Positions 27,302 through 38,274 of a stretch of 64,000 nucleotides of DNA are shown here, in pieces (positions within the stretch are counted from its first letter, which is position 1; every line of letters starts with the position of its first letter). The stretch comes from DATADW01 sp963733905 (GTDB lineage: Bacteria > Actinomycetota > Acidimicrobiia > Spongiisociales > DATADW01), in contig CAVTEU010000004.1 in assembly GCA_963733905.1 (NCBI GenBank), forward strand, positions 12,438-76,437. Direction: 5' to 3'. A program made the position numbers and the translations under genes. The notes under the pieces are model-generated. The model did not search any database. It saw only the letters and a list, made by a program, of their open reading frames with translations, and had not been told where the DNA came from.

Positions 27302-29934
27302 ACCGAGCCGGCCGATTCCGACCCGCCGAGTGCTGCCTGGGCCGCAGCCAGCCGGGCAACCGGGACCCGGGGCGGGCTGGCGGAGACGTAGTCGAGACCG
27401 ATCCGGTGGCACATGGCGATCGATGCCGGGTCCCCGCCGTGCTCGCCACACACCCCGACTTCGAGTGTCGGGTTGGCCTCTTTTCCGGCGGTGGTCCCCA
27501 TCTCGACCAGCCGTCCGACGCCGTGCTCATCCATCGTCTGGAAGGGGTTCGAGGGGTAGATCCCCTGCTCGATGAAAAAGGGGAGGAACGACCGGTCGGC
27601 GTCGTCGCGGCTCAGCCCGTATGTGGTCTGGGTGAGGTCATTGGTGCCGAACGAGAAGAAGTCGGCCACGCCGGCGATCTCACCCGCCAGCAGCGCCGCC
27701 CGTGGAAGCTCGATCATCGTCCCGATGGGCACCTCGACCGCCTCGTCCGGGAACACATCGGCGATCTCGGCCTCGATCATGGTGCGGACCCGTCGAAGCT
27801 CCTCGGCGGTGGACACCAGAGGCACCATGATCTCGAGATGGGGAGCACCCCCGGCCAGACGGCGGCGCTTCATCGCCTGGAGGGCCGCCTGTACCTGGAT
27901 CCGGTACAGCTCGGGGACGAGCAGCCCGAGGCGGACGCCACGCAGCCCGAGCATCGGGTTTGTCTCCTCCCACTTGGCCACAGCGCGCTCCAACTCGGCG
28001 ATCCGGTCGTCGGGCGCCTGCCCCTTCTCGGCGCGGTGCCGGCGCTCCCTCTCCAACTCGAGCCGGGACGGGAGGAACTCGTGGAGTGGCGGATCGAGCA
28101 GCCGGATGATCACGGGGAGCCCGTCCATCGCTTCGAGCAGGCCTTCAAAATCTTCGGTCTGCTGGGCGCGCAGCCGTTCCAGGGCGGGGTCCCGCACCTC
28201 GGGGTCCTCGTTGAGGATGATCTGCTGAACGATGGCCAGCCGCTCGCCCATGAACATGTGCTCGGTGCGAGCCAGACCGATCCCCTCGGCGCCCGCCTCA
28301 CGGGCACGGGCGGCGTCGGAGGGTGTGTCGGCGTTTGCCCGGACGCCCATCGTGCGGAATTCGTCCGCCCAGGTCAGCAGCATCTCCAGTTGGGGCGTAT
28401 CGGAGGCGGGTTCGAGCGGCACCTCACCGCCGTACACGTTGCCGCTGGTGCCGTCGATGGTGACCACTTCCCCCTCGTTGATGGTGACGGCCCCGACGGT
28501 CAGCAAGCCGGACCCCTCGTCCACGTTGAGAGCAGAGGCCCCGGTCACCGCCGGTTTCCCCATACCGCGGGCAACCACGGCGGCGTGGCTGGTCTTGCCT
28601 CCCCGGCTGGTGAGGATTCCCTGTGCGGCCGCCATCCCGTGGATGTCGTCCGGAGTGGTCTCGTGCCGCACCAGCACCACAGCCACGTCCTGGCCGGCGC
28701 GCTCGACCGCCCGGTCGGCATCAAAGACAGCCTCGCCCGAGGCAGCACCCGGAGATGCCGCCACCCCGTGCGCCAGCGGCTCGACCCCGGCGTCCTCGGC
28801 GATGGTGGGCCGCTGCAACTGCTCCAGGGCCGCAGGGTCGACCCGCAGCACCGCCTGACGCCGATCGATGAGGCCTTCGTTGGCCATGTCCACCGCCAAG
28901 CGCACAGCCGCCCTGGCCGTCCGTTTGCCCACCCGGGTCTGCAGGATCCAGAGCGTGCCGTTCTCCACGGTGAACTCGATGTCGCACATGTCCCGGTAGT
29001 GGTTCTCCAGTGTCTTCATCACCCCGAGCAACTCGGCGTGGACGCCGGGACGTTGGTCCTCCAGGTCGGCAAGCGACAGGGTGTTCCTAGTCCCGGCCAC
29101 GACGTCCTCGCCCTGGGCGTTGACCAGGTAGTCGCCATACGGCTGAGGCTCGCCGCTCGATGGATCGCGGGTGAAGCAGACGCCGGTTCCGGAGTCCTCG
29201 CCCAGGTCCCCAAAGACCATGGTCTGCACGTTGCACGCCGTGCCCAGATCACCTGGGATGTGGTGGAGCCGCCGATAGTCGACCGCCCTCCGGTTGCCCC
29301 ACGAGGAGAACACCGCGGTGACCGCCGCCCGCAGTTGCTCCATCGGCTCGGCTGGGACGCTCTTCCCCGCATCCTCGATGAGGCCGCGGAACCGCCCGGT
29401 CGCCGCCTCGAGATCGCCGGCGTCCAGTTCGGCGTCGCTCTCGACACCGCTCGTCCGGCGCAGTTCGGTGAGCACTTCCTCGAAATGGTCTCCGGGAACG
29501 CCGAGGACCACCTTGCCGAACATCTGGAGGAAACGGCGGTATATGTCCCAAGCCACCCGCTCACGCCCCGCCCGCTCGGCGATCTCCTTGACCACGATGT
29601 CGTTGATCCCCAGGTTGAGCACCGTGTCCATCATCCCCGGCATCGAGAACTTGGCCCCGGAGCGGACCGAAACCAGTAGCGGCGTGGTGCCCCCGCCGCC
29701 AAAGCTCCTTCCTGTGCTCTCTTCGAGCCTGCGGATGGCACCGGCCACCTCATCCCACAGCCCGGCCGGAGCTTCGCCGTCCTCCATGAATGCACGGCAT
29801 GCCTCGGTGGTGATGGTGAACCCGGGTGGGACACGCAGCCCGAGGTTGGTCATCTCGGCCAAACCGGCGCCCTTGCCGCCCAGGAGGTCCTTTTGGTCGT
29901 TCGACCCCTCCGCAAAGTCGTACACGTAACGCAT
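27298..29934 (-). CDS. ppdK: Pyruvate, phosphate dikinase
   Basis: 878 residues, full length. The ATP-grasp N-terminus starts MRYVYDFAEGS, with LLGGKGAGLAEMTNLGLRVP. The phospho-His domain is GGKTSHAAVVARGMGKPAVT, and the C-terminal PEP/pyruvate barrel has GIGLARTEHMF, FGTNDLTQTTYGLSRDDA and the catalytic Cys in VGVCGEHGGDP. It interconverts pyruvate, ATP and Pi with PEP, AMP and PPi. The ATG at 29934 is preceded by GGAGAG. Its stop overlaps the Rieske oxygenase start. The frame is intact over 2.6 kb. Confidence 0.97.
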   Translation of the reverse strand: MRYVYDFAEGSNDQKDLLGGKGAGLAEMTNLGLRVPPGFTITTEACRAFMEDGEAPAGLWDEVAGAIRRLEESTGRSFGGGGTTPLLVSVRSGAKFSMPGMMDTVLNLGINDIVVKEIAERAGRERVAWDIYRRFLQMFGKVVLGVPGDHFEEVLTELRRTSGVESDAELDAGDLEAATGRFRGLIEDAGKSVPAEPMEQLRAAVTAVFSSWGNRRAVDYRRLHHIPGDLGTACNVQTMVFGDLGEDSGTGVCFTRDPSSGEPQPYGDYLVNAQGEDVVAGTRNTLSLADLEDQRPGVHAELLGVMKTLENHYRDMCDIEFTVENGTLWILQTRVGKRTARAAVRLAVDMANEGLIDRRQAVLRVDPAALEQLQRPTIAEDAGVEPLAHGVAASPGAASGEAVFDADRAVERAGQDVAVVLVRHETTPDDIHGMAAAQGILTSRGGKTSHAAVVARGMGKPAVTGASALNVDEGSGLLTVGAVTINEGEVVTIDGTSGNVYGGEVPLEPASDTPQLEMLLTWADEFRTMGVRANADTPSDAARAREAGAEGIGLARTEHMFMGERLAIVQQIILNEDPEVRDPALERLRAQQTEDFEGLLEAMDGLPVIIRLLDPPLHEFLPSRLELERERRHRAEKGQAPDDRIAELERAVAKWEETNPMLGLRGVRLGLLVPELYRIQVQAALQAMKRRRLAGGAPHLEIMVPLVSTAEELRRVRTMIEAEIADVFPDEAVEVPIGTMIELPRAALLAGEIAGVADFFSFGTNDLTQTTYGLSRDDADRSFLPFFIEQGIYPSNPFQTMDEHGVGRLVEMGTTAGKEANPTLEVGVCGEHGGDPASIAMCHRIGLDYVSASPPRVPVARLAAAQAALGGSESAGSV

Positions 29935-30048
29935 GCGCTCTCCGGCCTCCCGTGGATGATTGGGACGGTACTCGTCACCTCCCCGGCGGGATGATGCCGC
30001 AATGCGGAAAGACTCGCCGTGTTTCCGCCCGATGACAGGATTGGCCTC

Positions 30049-30169
30049 ATGAAGGTCGCCGTGTTCAGCGCCAAGACGATCGCCGCGGTGACGCGTCGAG
30101 AACCTGACCGCTTTCAAGGAAGGACGGTCCTCGGGTAACGAGGTCGGCTCGGAGCGGATCCGGGGGTAG
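30049..30169 (+). pseudogene. Deletion scar of a D-lactate / 2-hydroxyacid dehydrogenase gene
   Basis: The ATG at 30049 encodes MKVAVFSAK, the typical beginning of LdhA-like D-2-hydroxyacid dehydrogenases. It runs straight into TIAAVTR, then, after a one-base shift, ENLTAFKEGRSSGNEV and a TAG at 30169, which matches the C-terminal helix of the same family. About 290 central residues, including the NAD-binding and catalytic domains, are missing. The result is either a genuine internal deletion or an assembly collapse. It lies in the gap between ppdK and the CBS-BON gene. Confidence 0.6.
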
Positions 30170-30215
30170 TCGCCTCGGTAGCCTGCCGGTTCAGCGGTAA
30201 CGACCAGGAGGATCG

Positions 30216-30881
30216 ATGCGGGTGGGCGACGTGATGACCAGCGAGGTGCTCACCATCAAGGGTGAGGAGAGCCTCAAGACCGCCGCCCGGCTCATGGTCG
30301 AAGCCGGGGTCAGCGGGCTACCAGTGCTCGATGAAAGCGGTGCTTTGGTCGGGATCATCACCGAGGCCGACTTTGTCAGACGCCAGGCACGGGAGGATCG
30401 GGGCCGTCTGCTCAACGTGGTGCTCCAGAGGCATGCTCCAGTGTCGGAGGGGACAACGGTGCGGGAGGTGATGACGCCGTCGCCGGTCGTGATCTATCCC
30501 GAGGCCACGGTCACAGAAGCGGCCCGGTTGATGCTCGCCCATCAGGTGAAGCGGCTACCCGTGGTTGATGATGGCGGAGGGCTCGTCGGCGTCGTCAGCA
30601 GGGCGGACCTGATGAGCGCCTTCACCATCCCCGACGATGAGTTGGCCGAGACGGTGCGTCAGGACGTCTTGAAGCGTGTGCTCTTGCTCGACCCGAAGTC
30701 GCTCGACGTCGTGGTGCGCGATGGTGTCGCCTCGATCAGCGGGGAGGTGCCGCGGCGCAGCGACGCCCGCATCCTCGAGGAACTGACCCGCCGACTCGAC
30801 GGAATCGTTGACGTCGAGACCGACCTCAGCTGGGAAATGGACGACACCAGGACCGGTCGACCGCCGTCGAACCTGCCCTGA
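30216..30881 (+). CDS. CBS-pair and BON domain protein
   Basis: 221 residues. Two CBS motifs occupy residues 1-60 (VGDVMTSEVLTIKGEESL) and 85-145 (VREVMTPSPVVIYPEATVTE), together binding an adenine nucleotide in most relatives. Residues 155-210 form a BON domain (VVVRDGVASISGEVPRRSDA), often membrane- or phospholipid-associated. The ATG at 30216 follows AGGAGG. It is cytoplasmic by sequence, with no signal peptide. The combination is common in actinobacteria; the role is probably energy-state sensing, but the partner is unknown. Confidence 0.88.
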   Translation: MRVGDVMTSEVLTIKGEESLKTAARLMVEAGVSGLPVLDESGALVGIITEADFVRRQAREDRGRLLNVVLQRHAPVSEGTTVREVMTPSPVVIYPEATVTEAARLMLAHQVKRLPVVDDGGGLVGVVSRADLMSAFTIPDDELAETVRQDVLKRVLLLDPKSLDVVVRDGVASISGEVPRRSDARILEELTRRLDGIVDVETDLSWEMDDTRTGRPPSNLP

Positions 30882-30927
30882 CCCCGGCGACGGTTGCCGT
30901 TCCTCGGCCCGATTACCCTGCCCCGCC

Positions 30928-31542
30928 ATGGCACGACCGCGTGGAAGAGCGCTCGCCCAGCAGCGCGTCGCCAAGGAAGAGGCCCGTGAAGAGGCGAAGC
31001 GTCATACGTCCCGCCGCAACCTCTGGATCGGCATCGGCGTCGCCGTCGTCCTCATCGGTGGGCTGGTCGCCTTCGTCCTCACCCGCCCCGACCCGCTCGA
31101 GGGCGCCGACATAACCACATACCCGGATCTGGGCGTCGAGCACCTGGCGGCGGGCGATCCTGCGCCCGAGTACAACTCCAACCCGCCTACCAGCGGCCCC
31201 CACGCCATCCAGCCGGCGGCTTGCGGCATCTACCGGGAGCCGGTGACCGACATCCAGCAGGTTCACACGCTCGAGCACGGGGCCATCGTCGTGCAGTACG
31301 ACCCGTCTCTCCCCGAGGAGGACATCGAGCGGCTCGAGGAACTGGCCCGCTCCATCGGCGACCAGATCCTTGTGGCCCCCCGTTCGGGGATGCCGGCGCC
31401 GGTCGCCGTCTCCTCATGGGCCACGGTCATGCTCCTCGACGGCGTCGACGAGGACATGATCAACGCCTTCCACCTCCGCTACGAGGACCAGAGCCCCGAG
31501 CCGCTCGCCGTCTGCCCGCTCCAGGTGGACGAGGCGGCTTGA
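30928..31542 (+). CDS. DUF3105 single-pass membrane protein
   Basis: 204 residues. A basic coiled N-terminus (ALAQQRVAKEEAREEAKRHT) precedes one membrane helix (LWIGIGVAVVLIGGLVAFVL). The extracytoplasmic DUF3105 domain contains SNPPTSGPHA, VHTLEHGAIVVQYDP and AVSSWATVMLL. The two histidines in the first motifs are conserved and may bind metal. Function is not established. Its stop overlaps the TTG start of the next hydrolase gene. Confidence 0.85.
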   Translation: MARPRGRALAQQRVAKEEAREEAKRHTSRRNLWIGIGVAVVLIGGLVAFVLTRPDPLEGADITTYPDLGVEHLAAGDPAPEYNSNPPTSGPHAIQPAACGIYREPVTDIQQVHTLEHGAIVVQYDPSLPEEDIERLEELARSIGDQILVAPRSGMPAPVAVSSWATVMLLDGVDEDMINAFHLRYEDQSPEPLAVCPLQVDEAA

Positions 31543-32364
31543 TCGAAGAGGATCCCGGCCCGCCGGCGTCGGCGAGGTGGACCGGGGTAGCGCCACCGCT
31601 GCTGCTGGCGCACGCCACCGGCTTCTGCAAGGAGGTGTGGCGTCCGGTTCGTCGACGAGTTGCGGCTTGCCGGCGCCGGCAACGAGATCGTTGCGTTCGA
31701 TTTCAGCGGTCACGGTGCAAGCCCACCCCGAGCGGACCCCTCCGACTGGTCGGGGTACGCCGCGGATGTGAGGACGATGCTCAACCGGCTACCGGTGGCT
31801 CCCGTAGGTGTTGGCCACTCGATGGGTGCCACCGCCATGATCATGGCCGAGCTCGACCATCCGGGGAGCTTCTCGGCGCTGGTGCTCGTCGAGCCGGTCG
31901 TGTTCCCAGACGGGGGGCGCGACGAGCTACTGGAACGGCTCCACCGGGCGACCGGGCGCCGCAAGGACCGCTTCCCCGACCGGGAGACGGCGGCAGCCAA
32001 CTTCTTGGCCAAGTCCGCATTCGCCCGATGGCACCCTGCGGCGCTCCAGGGCTATGTCGATGGCGGCCTGGTCGATGACGGTGGGGGAGTGCGATTGGCC
32101 TGCCCTCCCGCACTGGAGGCGGCAATCTACCCCGCGGCCAACCGTCATCGCGCCTGGTACCGGCTCGGAGAGCTCAACCTCCATGTTGTGGTTATGGCCA
32201 GCGGAGCATCGGCCGAATATCCGCCCGGTTTCCTCGAGCAGACAGTGATGCGGGTCCCGGGAGCCCGGGCAGTCGAGGTCCCGGGAACCAGCCATTTCCT
32301 CCCCATGGAGCGACCAGACGCGGTGGCGGCCGAGGTGCTGAGACACCTCTCGACAGGCCGGTAG
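31539..32364 (+). CDS. Alpha/beta hydrolase, one frameshift
   Basis: About 275 residues after repairing one inserted base near 31653. The first part from TTG 31539 (PPLLLAHATGFCKEVWRP) carries the oxyanion-hole HATGF. The second continues DFSGHGASPPRADPSDWSGY, with the nucleophile elbow GVGHSMGATAM, and ends with the His in PGTSHFLPMERPD. It belongs to the haloalkane dehalogenase/epoxide hydrolase-like group, but the nucleophile is Ser, so an esterase or C-C hydrolase is more likely. The start overlaps the DUF3105 stop. Confidence 0.82.
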
Positions 32365-32498
32365 GCCGGGGGGTACCAACAATCATCGGTTGGTCGATCG
32401 GCTTGTCGCTTATCCTCCTGCGTGCCGTCTCTTGAGAGCAACGTGCTGGCCTAACCGGTGAACCCCGACCCCTCCCCGTCCTCAAGGAGCGTTTCACC

Positions 32499-33989
32499 GT
32501 GCCTGGCATCCACTTCGACGAGCTTTCCTTCAGATACACCTCTGCGGTCGATCTGTTCGACGACCTCGACCTTCATCTCGGTCCGGGCTGGACCGGGGTG
32601 GTCGGCGAGAACGGGACCGGCAAGACCACCCTGCTCCGCCTCGCTGCCGGGGAACTGCGACCCTCATCGGGGCGGGTGCTGCTTGATCCGCCTGGCGGAA
32701 GGGTCATGTCGTGTCCGCAGACAGTCGAGGACCTCACCGATCAGGTAGAGGAGTTCGCCCTGTCCTGGGATGGGTCCGACGCCGCACTCCGCAACCGCCT
32801 CGGGCTCGACCCTGCCGACCTGGAGCGCTGGGAGACGTTGTCTCCTGGTGAGCGGAAGAGGTGGCAGGTCGGCGCCGCCTTGGTGACGGCTCCGGATGTG
32901 TTGTTGGTCGACGAGCCCACGAACCATCTCGACTCCGAGACACGCCAGGTGCTGGTAGCCGCTCTGGCTGGGTTCGGAGGTGCAGGGATGGTTGTCTCCC
33001 ACGACCGCGAGCTGCTCGACTCTCTTTGCCGTCGGGTTCTCCAGGTCGAAGCGGACAGGGTCAGGTTGTGGAGCGGGGACTACACGACAGCGCGGCGCGC
33101 CTGGGAGGCCGAGGCGGACCGACAACGCGCCGAGCTCGAAGCGCTGCGGTCCCAAGGCAAGAGGATGGAGCGTGAATTGACCGAACGGCGGCGGGAGCTC
33201 GAGCAGAAACAGGCGGTGCGCCGCCGCGAGATGCGCCGCGCCGCCGGCGACCATGACGTGACCTCGGCAGTGGCCACGTATCGCGCTGCCGCCGCCCAGC
33301 GTGCCGCCTCCCGCGAGTCTGGAGTGGTGCGTCGCAAGCTGGACAAGGTCGAGCAGCAGCGGCGGGCGGCCGCTCCGCCCTCGGAGCACGGAGGGCGGGT
33401 GTCGTTCGCTCACGAGCCGGCCCCCCGGCGGCGTCTGCTCACCCATCGAGGTCCGCTGCTCGCCGGTGATGAGGTCATCCTCGAAGACGCCTCGGTGGTG
33501 GTCGAGCGGGACGACCGCATTCGGCTGTCGGGGAGAAACGGAGCGGGGAAGTCAACTCTCTTACGAGCCCTGGTCGAAGGGTCGGACCTACCCCCCGAGA
33601 GCCTCCTATTCCTTCCGCAAGAGCTCGATGCGACCGGCCGGGTAGAGGTGCGGCGCACCCTGCTGAGACTGGGGCCGGATGAGCGGGGCGAGGTGTTGGC
33701 GATGGTTGGCGCGCTGGGCACCGACCCGGAGCGGATTCTGGCGACCGAGATGCCTTCGCCAGGGGAGGCGCGCAAGCTGACCCTGGCGTTGGCACTAGCT
33801 CGCCGTGCCTGGTGCCTCGTCCTCGATGAGCCCACCAATCATCTGGATCTTCCATCGGTGGAGCGGGTCGAGACCGCCCTCAGCGCATTCGCTGGGGCAA
33901 TCCTGCTGGTGACCCACGATGATCGACTGGCACGAGCGGTGACCAACGTCGAGTGGAGGATCCATCGCGGCGCCATCACCATCGTGTGA
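32499..33989 (+). CDS. ABC-F family ATPase
   Basis: 496 residues with two ABC domains and no membrane segments. First Walker A GENGTGKTT, signature LSPGERKRWQVG, Walker B VLLVDEPTNHLD. The linker (residues 180-290) is long, charged and coiled-coil. Second Walker A GRNGAGKST, a degenerate signature PSPGEARKLTLAL, Walker B LVLDEPTNHLD. ABC-F proteins act on the ribosome, in translation or antibiotic protection. The first domain is short. The start is GTG 32499, preceded by AAGGAG at some distance. ArfB, also ribosome-related, follows. Confidence 0.92.
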   Translation: MPGIHFDELSFRYTSAVDLFDDLDLHLGPGWTGVVGENGTGKTTLLRLAAGELRPSSGRVLLDPPGGRVMSCPQTVEDLTDQVEEFALSWDGSDAALRNRLGLDPADLERWETLSPGERKRWQVGAALVTAPDVLLVDEPTNHLDSETRQVLVAALAGFGGAGMVVSHDRELLDSLCRRVLQVEADRVRLWSGDYTTARRAWEAEADRQRAELEALRSQGKRMERELTERRRELEQKQAVRRREMRRAAGDHDVTSAVATYRAAAAQRAASRESGVVRRKLDKVEQQRRAAAPPSEHGGRVSFAHEPAPRRRLLTHRGPLLAGDEVILEDASVVVERDDRIRLSGRNGAGKSTLLRALVEGSDLPPESLLFLPQELDATGRVEVRRTLLRLGPDERGEVLAMVGALGTDPERILATEMPSPGEARKLTLALALARRAWCLVLDEPTNHLDLPSVERVETALSAFAGAILLVTHDDRLARAVTNVEWRIHRGAITIV

Positions 33990-34002
33990 GGATGTCATCC
34001 TC

Positions 34003-34439
34003 ATGGTTGCCGGTGAAGCTCAGGACCTGCGGGTAACCGATCAGATCGTGATCCCCCGCCACGAGTTGGTGGAGCGTTTCGACCCCTCGGGAGGCCCCGG
34101 CGGGCAGCACGCCAATCGCTCGAGCACCAGGGTCGAGCTTTCGTTCGACCTCGGGTCGAGCTTGTCCTTGCCTGCGGAGGTCAGGCATCGTGCGGTTGAG
34201 CGACTCTCCGACCGCTTCCCCGATGGCGTGGTGATGGTCACCGCATCCGACACCCGGTCGCAATGGAGAAACCGCAAGATCGCCCGGGTCCGGCTGGCGG
34301 AACTGCTCGGAGCGGCTCTGGCGCCTCCGGCGCCGCCCCGGCGCCCGACCAAGCCCACACCGGCCTCGCGGCGGCAGAGGCTCGATGAGAAGCGGTTGCG
34401 GGCCGAGGTGAAGCGGTTGCGACGGCGGCCCGAGCCGGA

Positions 34440-34443
<4 letters not shown>
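34003..34443 (+). CDS. arfB: Peptidyl-tRNA hydrolase / ribosome rescue factor
   Basis: 146 residues. The GGQ motif is present as GGPGGQHANRSSTRVEL, and the basic C-terminal tail (SRRQRLDEKRLRAEVKRLRR) is the one ArfB threads into the empty mRNA channel of stalled ribosomes. It releases nascent chains from non-stop complexes. It follows the ABC-F gene by 13 nt and its stop overlaps the GH13 gene start. Confidence 0.93.
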
Positions 34444-36065
<1,622 letters not shown>

Positions 36066-36103
36066 GTCGCTGTGACGCACATGGCATGCCAGGACGGGAA
36101 TAG

Positions 36104-37513
36104 GTGGCAACTCGCCTGACCTGCCACGATGGGTGGGTGAAAGGGGAACCTCGCGTGGTGGTCGTCGCCAACCGGTTGCCGGTGCGACGAGAGGGCGATG
36201 ACTGGGAAGTGAGCCCGGGCGGTTTGGTGAGCGCCCTCACCCCGATACTCGAGAAGCGTGACGGGTCGTGGGTGGGCTGGACCGGCATCCCCGACTTCTC
36301 CCATCCCCCCTTCACGCTCGAAGGCATCGAGCAGAGGCCGGTGCTGCTGAGCGCAGACGAGTTGGAGACCTTCTATCTGGGGTTCTGCAACGGAACCATC
36401 TGGCCGCTCTACCACGACGCCCTCCGCACCCCAGAGTTCCACCGGCACTGGTGGCGGCCGTATGTGGCCGCCAACCAGCGGTTCGCCGAGGAGGCCGCTG
36501 CCGCCACCGACAGCGGTGACGTCGCGTGGGTTCAGGACTACCAGTTGCAGTTGGTGCCGGCGATGCTCCGTCGTCTCCGCAGCGATGTTTCGATCGGGTT
36601 CTTCCTCCACATACCGTTCCCCGCCGTCGAGCTCTTTGCCCGGCTCCCCTGGCGAACCCAGATGCTCGAGGGACTTCTAGGTGCCGATGTGATCGCCTTC
36701 CAGACACGGCTGGCGGCGCAGAACTTCGCCCGCTCGGCGGTCCGCTTCACCAGCGCCACCGGTACGACCCGTCAGCTCGAATACGAGGGGCGGACCATCC
36801 AGATCCAGGTCGCCCCCATCTCGATCGACACCGCCCGCTACCGCGCCATGGCCGGGTCCGAGGAGGTGGAGGAGATCACCAGGCGGCTCCGCGCCGACCT
36901 CGGGCCGGATCGCATCATCCTGCTCGGCGTCGACCGGCTCGATTACACCAAGGGGATCGACGTCCGGCTGCGCGCCTTCGAAACCCTTCTGACGACCAAC
37001 CCCGAACTGGCACGCCGCGCCGTCCTCGTTCAGATTGCCGTGCCCAGCCGTGAGGAGATCGAGGACTACGTCGAGATGCGCAACCAGGTCGAGCAGCTCA
37101 CCGGCCGGATAAACGGCGAATTCGGTGACTCCGAATGGACGCCGGTGCTCTACCTCTACCGCAACCTGCCACCCGAGGAGCTCATCGCCTACTACCGCGT
37201 CGCCGACGTCATGATCGTCACCCCGCTGCGCGACGGGATGAACCTGGTGTGCAAGGAGTTCGTCGCCAGCAGAGTCGACGGGGATGGCGTGCTCGTGCTC
37301 AGCGAGTTCGCCGGTGCAGCCCAGGAGCTGGGGGACGCCATCATCGTCAACCCCCACGATCTCGACGGCACCGCCGCCGCCCTGGAGAAGGCGATGACCC
37401 TTCCGTCGAAGGAGGCTCGTCGCCGCATGGGGCGGATGAGGGCGGTGGTGGAGCGCCAAGATGTCTTCGGGTGGGCCGCCGACTGTCTGGCCGCGCTCGG
37501 GGTCGAGACATGA
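36104..37513 (+). CDS. otsA: Alpha,alpha-trehalose-phosphate synthase
   Basis: 469 residues of the GT20 family. VVVVANRLPVRR starts the catalytic region. VQDYQLQLVPAML, FLHIPFPAVELF, LGVDRLDYTKGIDVRL and DGMNLVCKEFVASR line the UDP-glucose and glucose-6-phosphate sites. It makes trehalose-6-phosphate. The start is GTG 36104 or GTG 36137, the latter only a few residues before the conserved core. Its stop overlaps otsB, so the two enzymes are coupled. Confidence 0.95.
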   Translation: MATRLTCHDGWVKGEPRVVVVANRLPVRREGDDWEVSPGGLVSALTPILEKRDGSWVGWTGIPDFSHPPFTLEGIEQRPVLLSADELETFYLGFCNGTIWPLYHDALRTPEFHRHWWRPYVAANQRFAEEAAAATDSGDVAWVQDYQLQLVPAMLRRLRSDVSIGFFLHIPFPAVELFARLPWRTQMLEGLLGADVIAFQTRLAAQNFARSAVRFTSATGTTRQLEYEGRTIQIQVAPISIDTARYRAMAGSEEVEEITRRLRADLGPDRIILLGVDRLDYTKGIDVRLRAFETLLTTNPELARRAVLVQIAVPSREEIEDYVEMRNQVEQLTGRINGEFGDSEWTPVLYLYRNLPPEELIAYYRVADVMIVTPLRDGMNLVCKEFVASRVDGDGVLVLSEFAGAAQELGDAIIVNPHDLDGTAAALEKAMTLPSKEARRRMGRMRAVVERQDVFGWAADCLAALGVET

Positions 37514-38271
37514 CGACGGCGATCGCACCGAGTCTCGAGGAGGCACTTCGACTTGTCGCGTCCACCGGGCATCTGCTTGTGGCGAGCGACTTCGACGGCA
37601 CGCTTGCTGAGATCGTCAACCGACCCGAGCTGGCCGTCGCCCATCCCGGTGCCATCGCCGCCCTGACCGACCTGGCCACGCTCCCGGCCACCGACGCAGC
37701 CGTCATCTCGGGCCGGACACGTGCCGACCTGGCCCTGCTCACCGGACAACCGGCCGCCCTCACCCTCGTGGGGGGTCATGGTGCCGAGTGGAGCGATCGG
37801 CTCGATCTCACCGTGGCGCAAGAGGAGGCGCTGGACGCGGCGACCAAGCTGGTCGAAGAAGTGGCCGCTCGCCACCGCGGGTCGCTCGTCGAGCGGAAGC
37901 AGACATCGGCGGTTCTCCACACCAGGGGAATTGAAGAACCCGTCGAGGCGGAACGGGCCGCTACGGCCGTCCGCGAGGCGGCTGCCGAGATCCCGGGGGT
38001 GATGGTCCTCGACGGCAAGCAGGTAGTCGAACTGACGGTGACCCCTCACACCAAGGGTTCGGCGCTGGCCACGCTACGCCGCCGGGTGGCGGCGACCGCT
38101 GCGGTGTTCGTCGGTGACGACCTGACCGATGAGACGGCCTTCGAGGTGCTCGGACCGTCGGACCTGGCGGTCAAGGTGGGTCCTGGTCCGACCTCCGCCC
38201 TGCACCGTGTCGCCACCGTGCCTGAGGTGGTCGACCTGCTCGATGCGTCTCCTCGACCTGCGCCGAAGTAG
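37510..38271 (+). CDS. otsB: Trehalose-6-phosphate phosphatase
   Basis: 253 residues of the HAD superfamily. The nucleophile motif is ASDFDGTLAEI, the second motif is VISGRTRAD, and the last HAD motif is VFVGDDLTDETAFE. It removes phosphate from trehalose-6-phosphate made by OtsA. The ATG at 37510 overlaps the otsA stop. Its own stop is 3 nt from the convergent treS-maltokinase gene end, so two trehalose routes face each other here. Confidence 0.95.
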   Translation: MTTAIAPSLEEALRLVASTGHLLVASDFDGTLAEIVNRPELAVAHPGAIAALTDLATLPATDAAVISGRTRADLALLTGQPAALTLVGGHGAEWSDRLDLTVAQEEALDAATKLVEEVAARHRGSLVERKQTSAVLHTRGIEEPVEAERAATAVREAAAEIPGVMVLDGKQVVELTVTPHTKGSALATLRRRVAATAAVFVGDDLTDETAFEVLGPSDLAVKVGPGPTSALHRVATVPEVVDLLDASPRPAPK

Positions 38272-38274
38272 CGC

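Noticed and set aside
27406..29679. 757-codon open frame antisense to ppdK
   Set aside because: Exact complement of a strongly conserved gene; no domain recognisable; GC-driven lack of stops explains it.
29935..30048. Regulatory RNA upstream of ppdK
   Set aside because: No stable structure or known motif could be made out by eye; only the promoter and the deletion scar nearby are supportable.
32422..32454. Ten-residue open frame (MPSLESNVLA) upstream of the ABC-F gene, as an antibiotic-sensing leader peptide
   Set aside because: No ribosome-binding site before its GTG and no convincing alternative hairpins; leader peptides of ABC-F genes normally show both.
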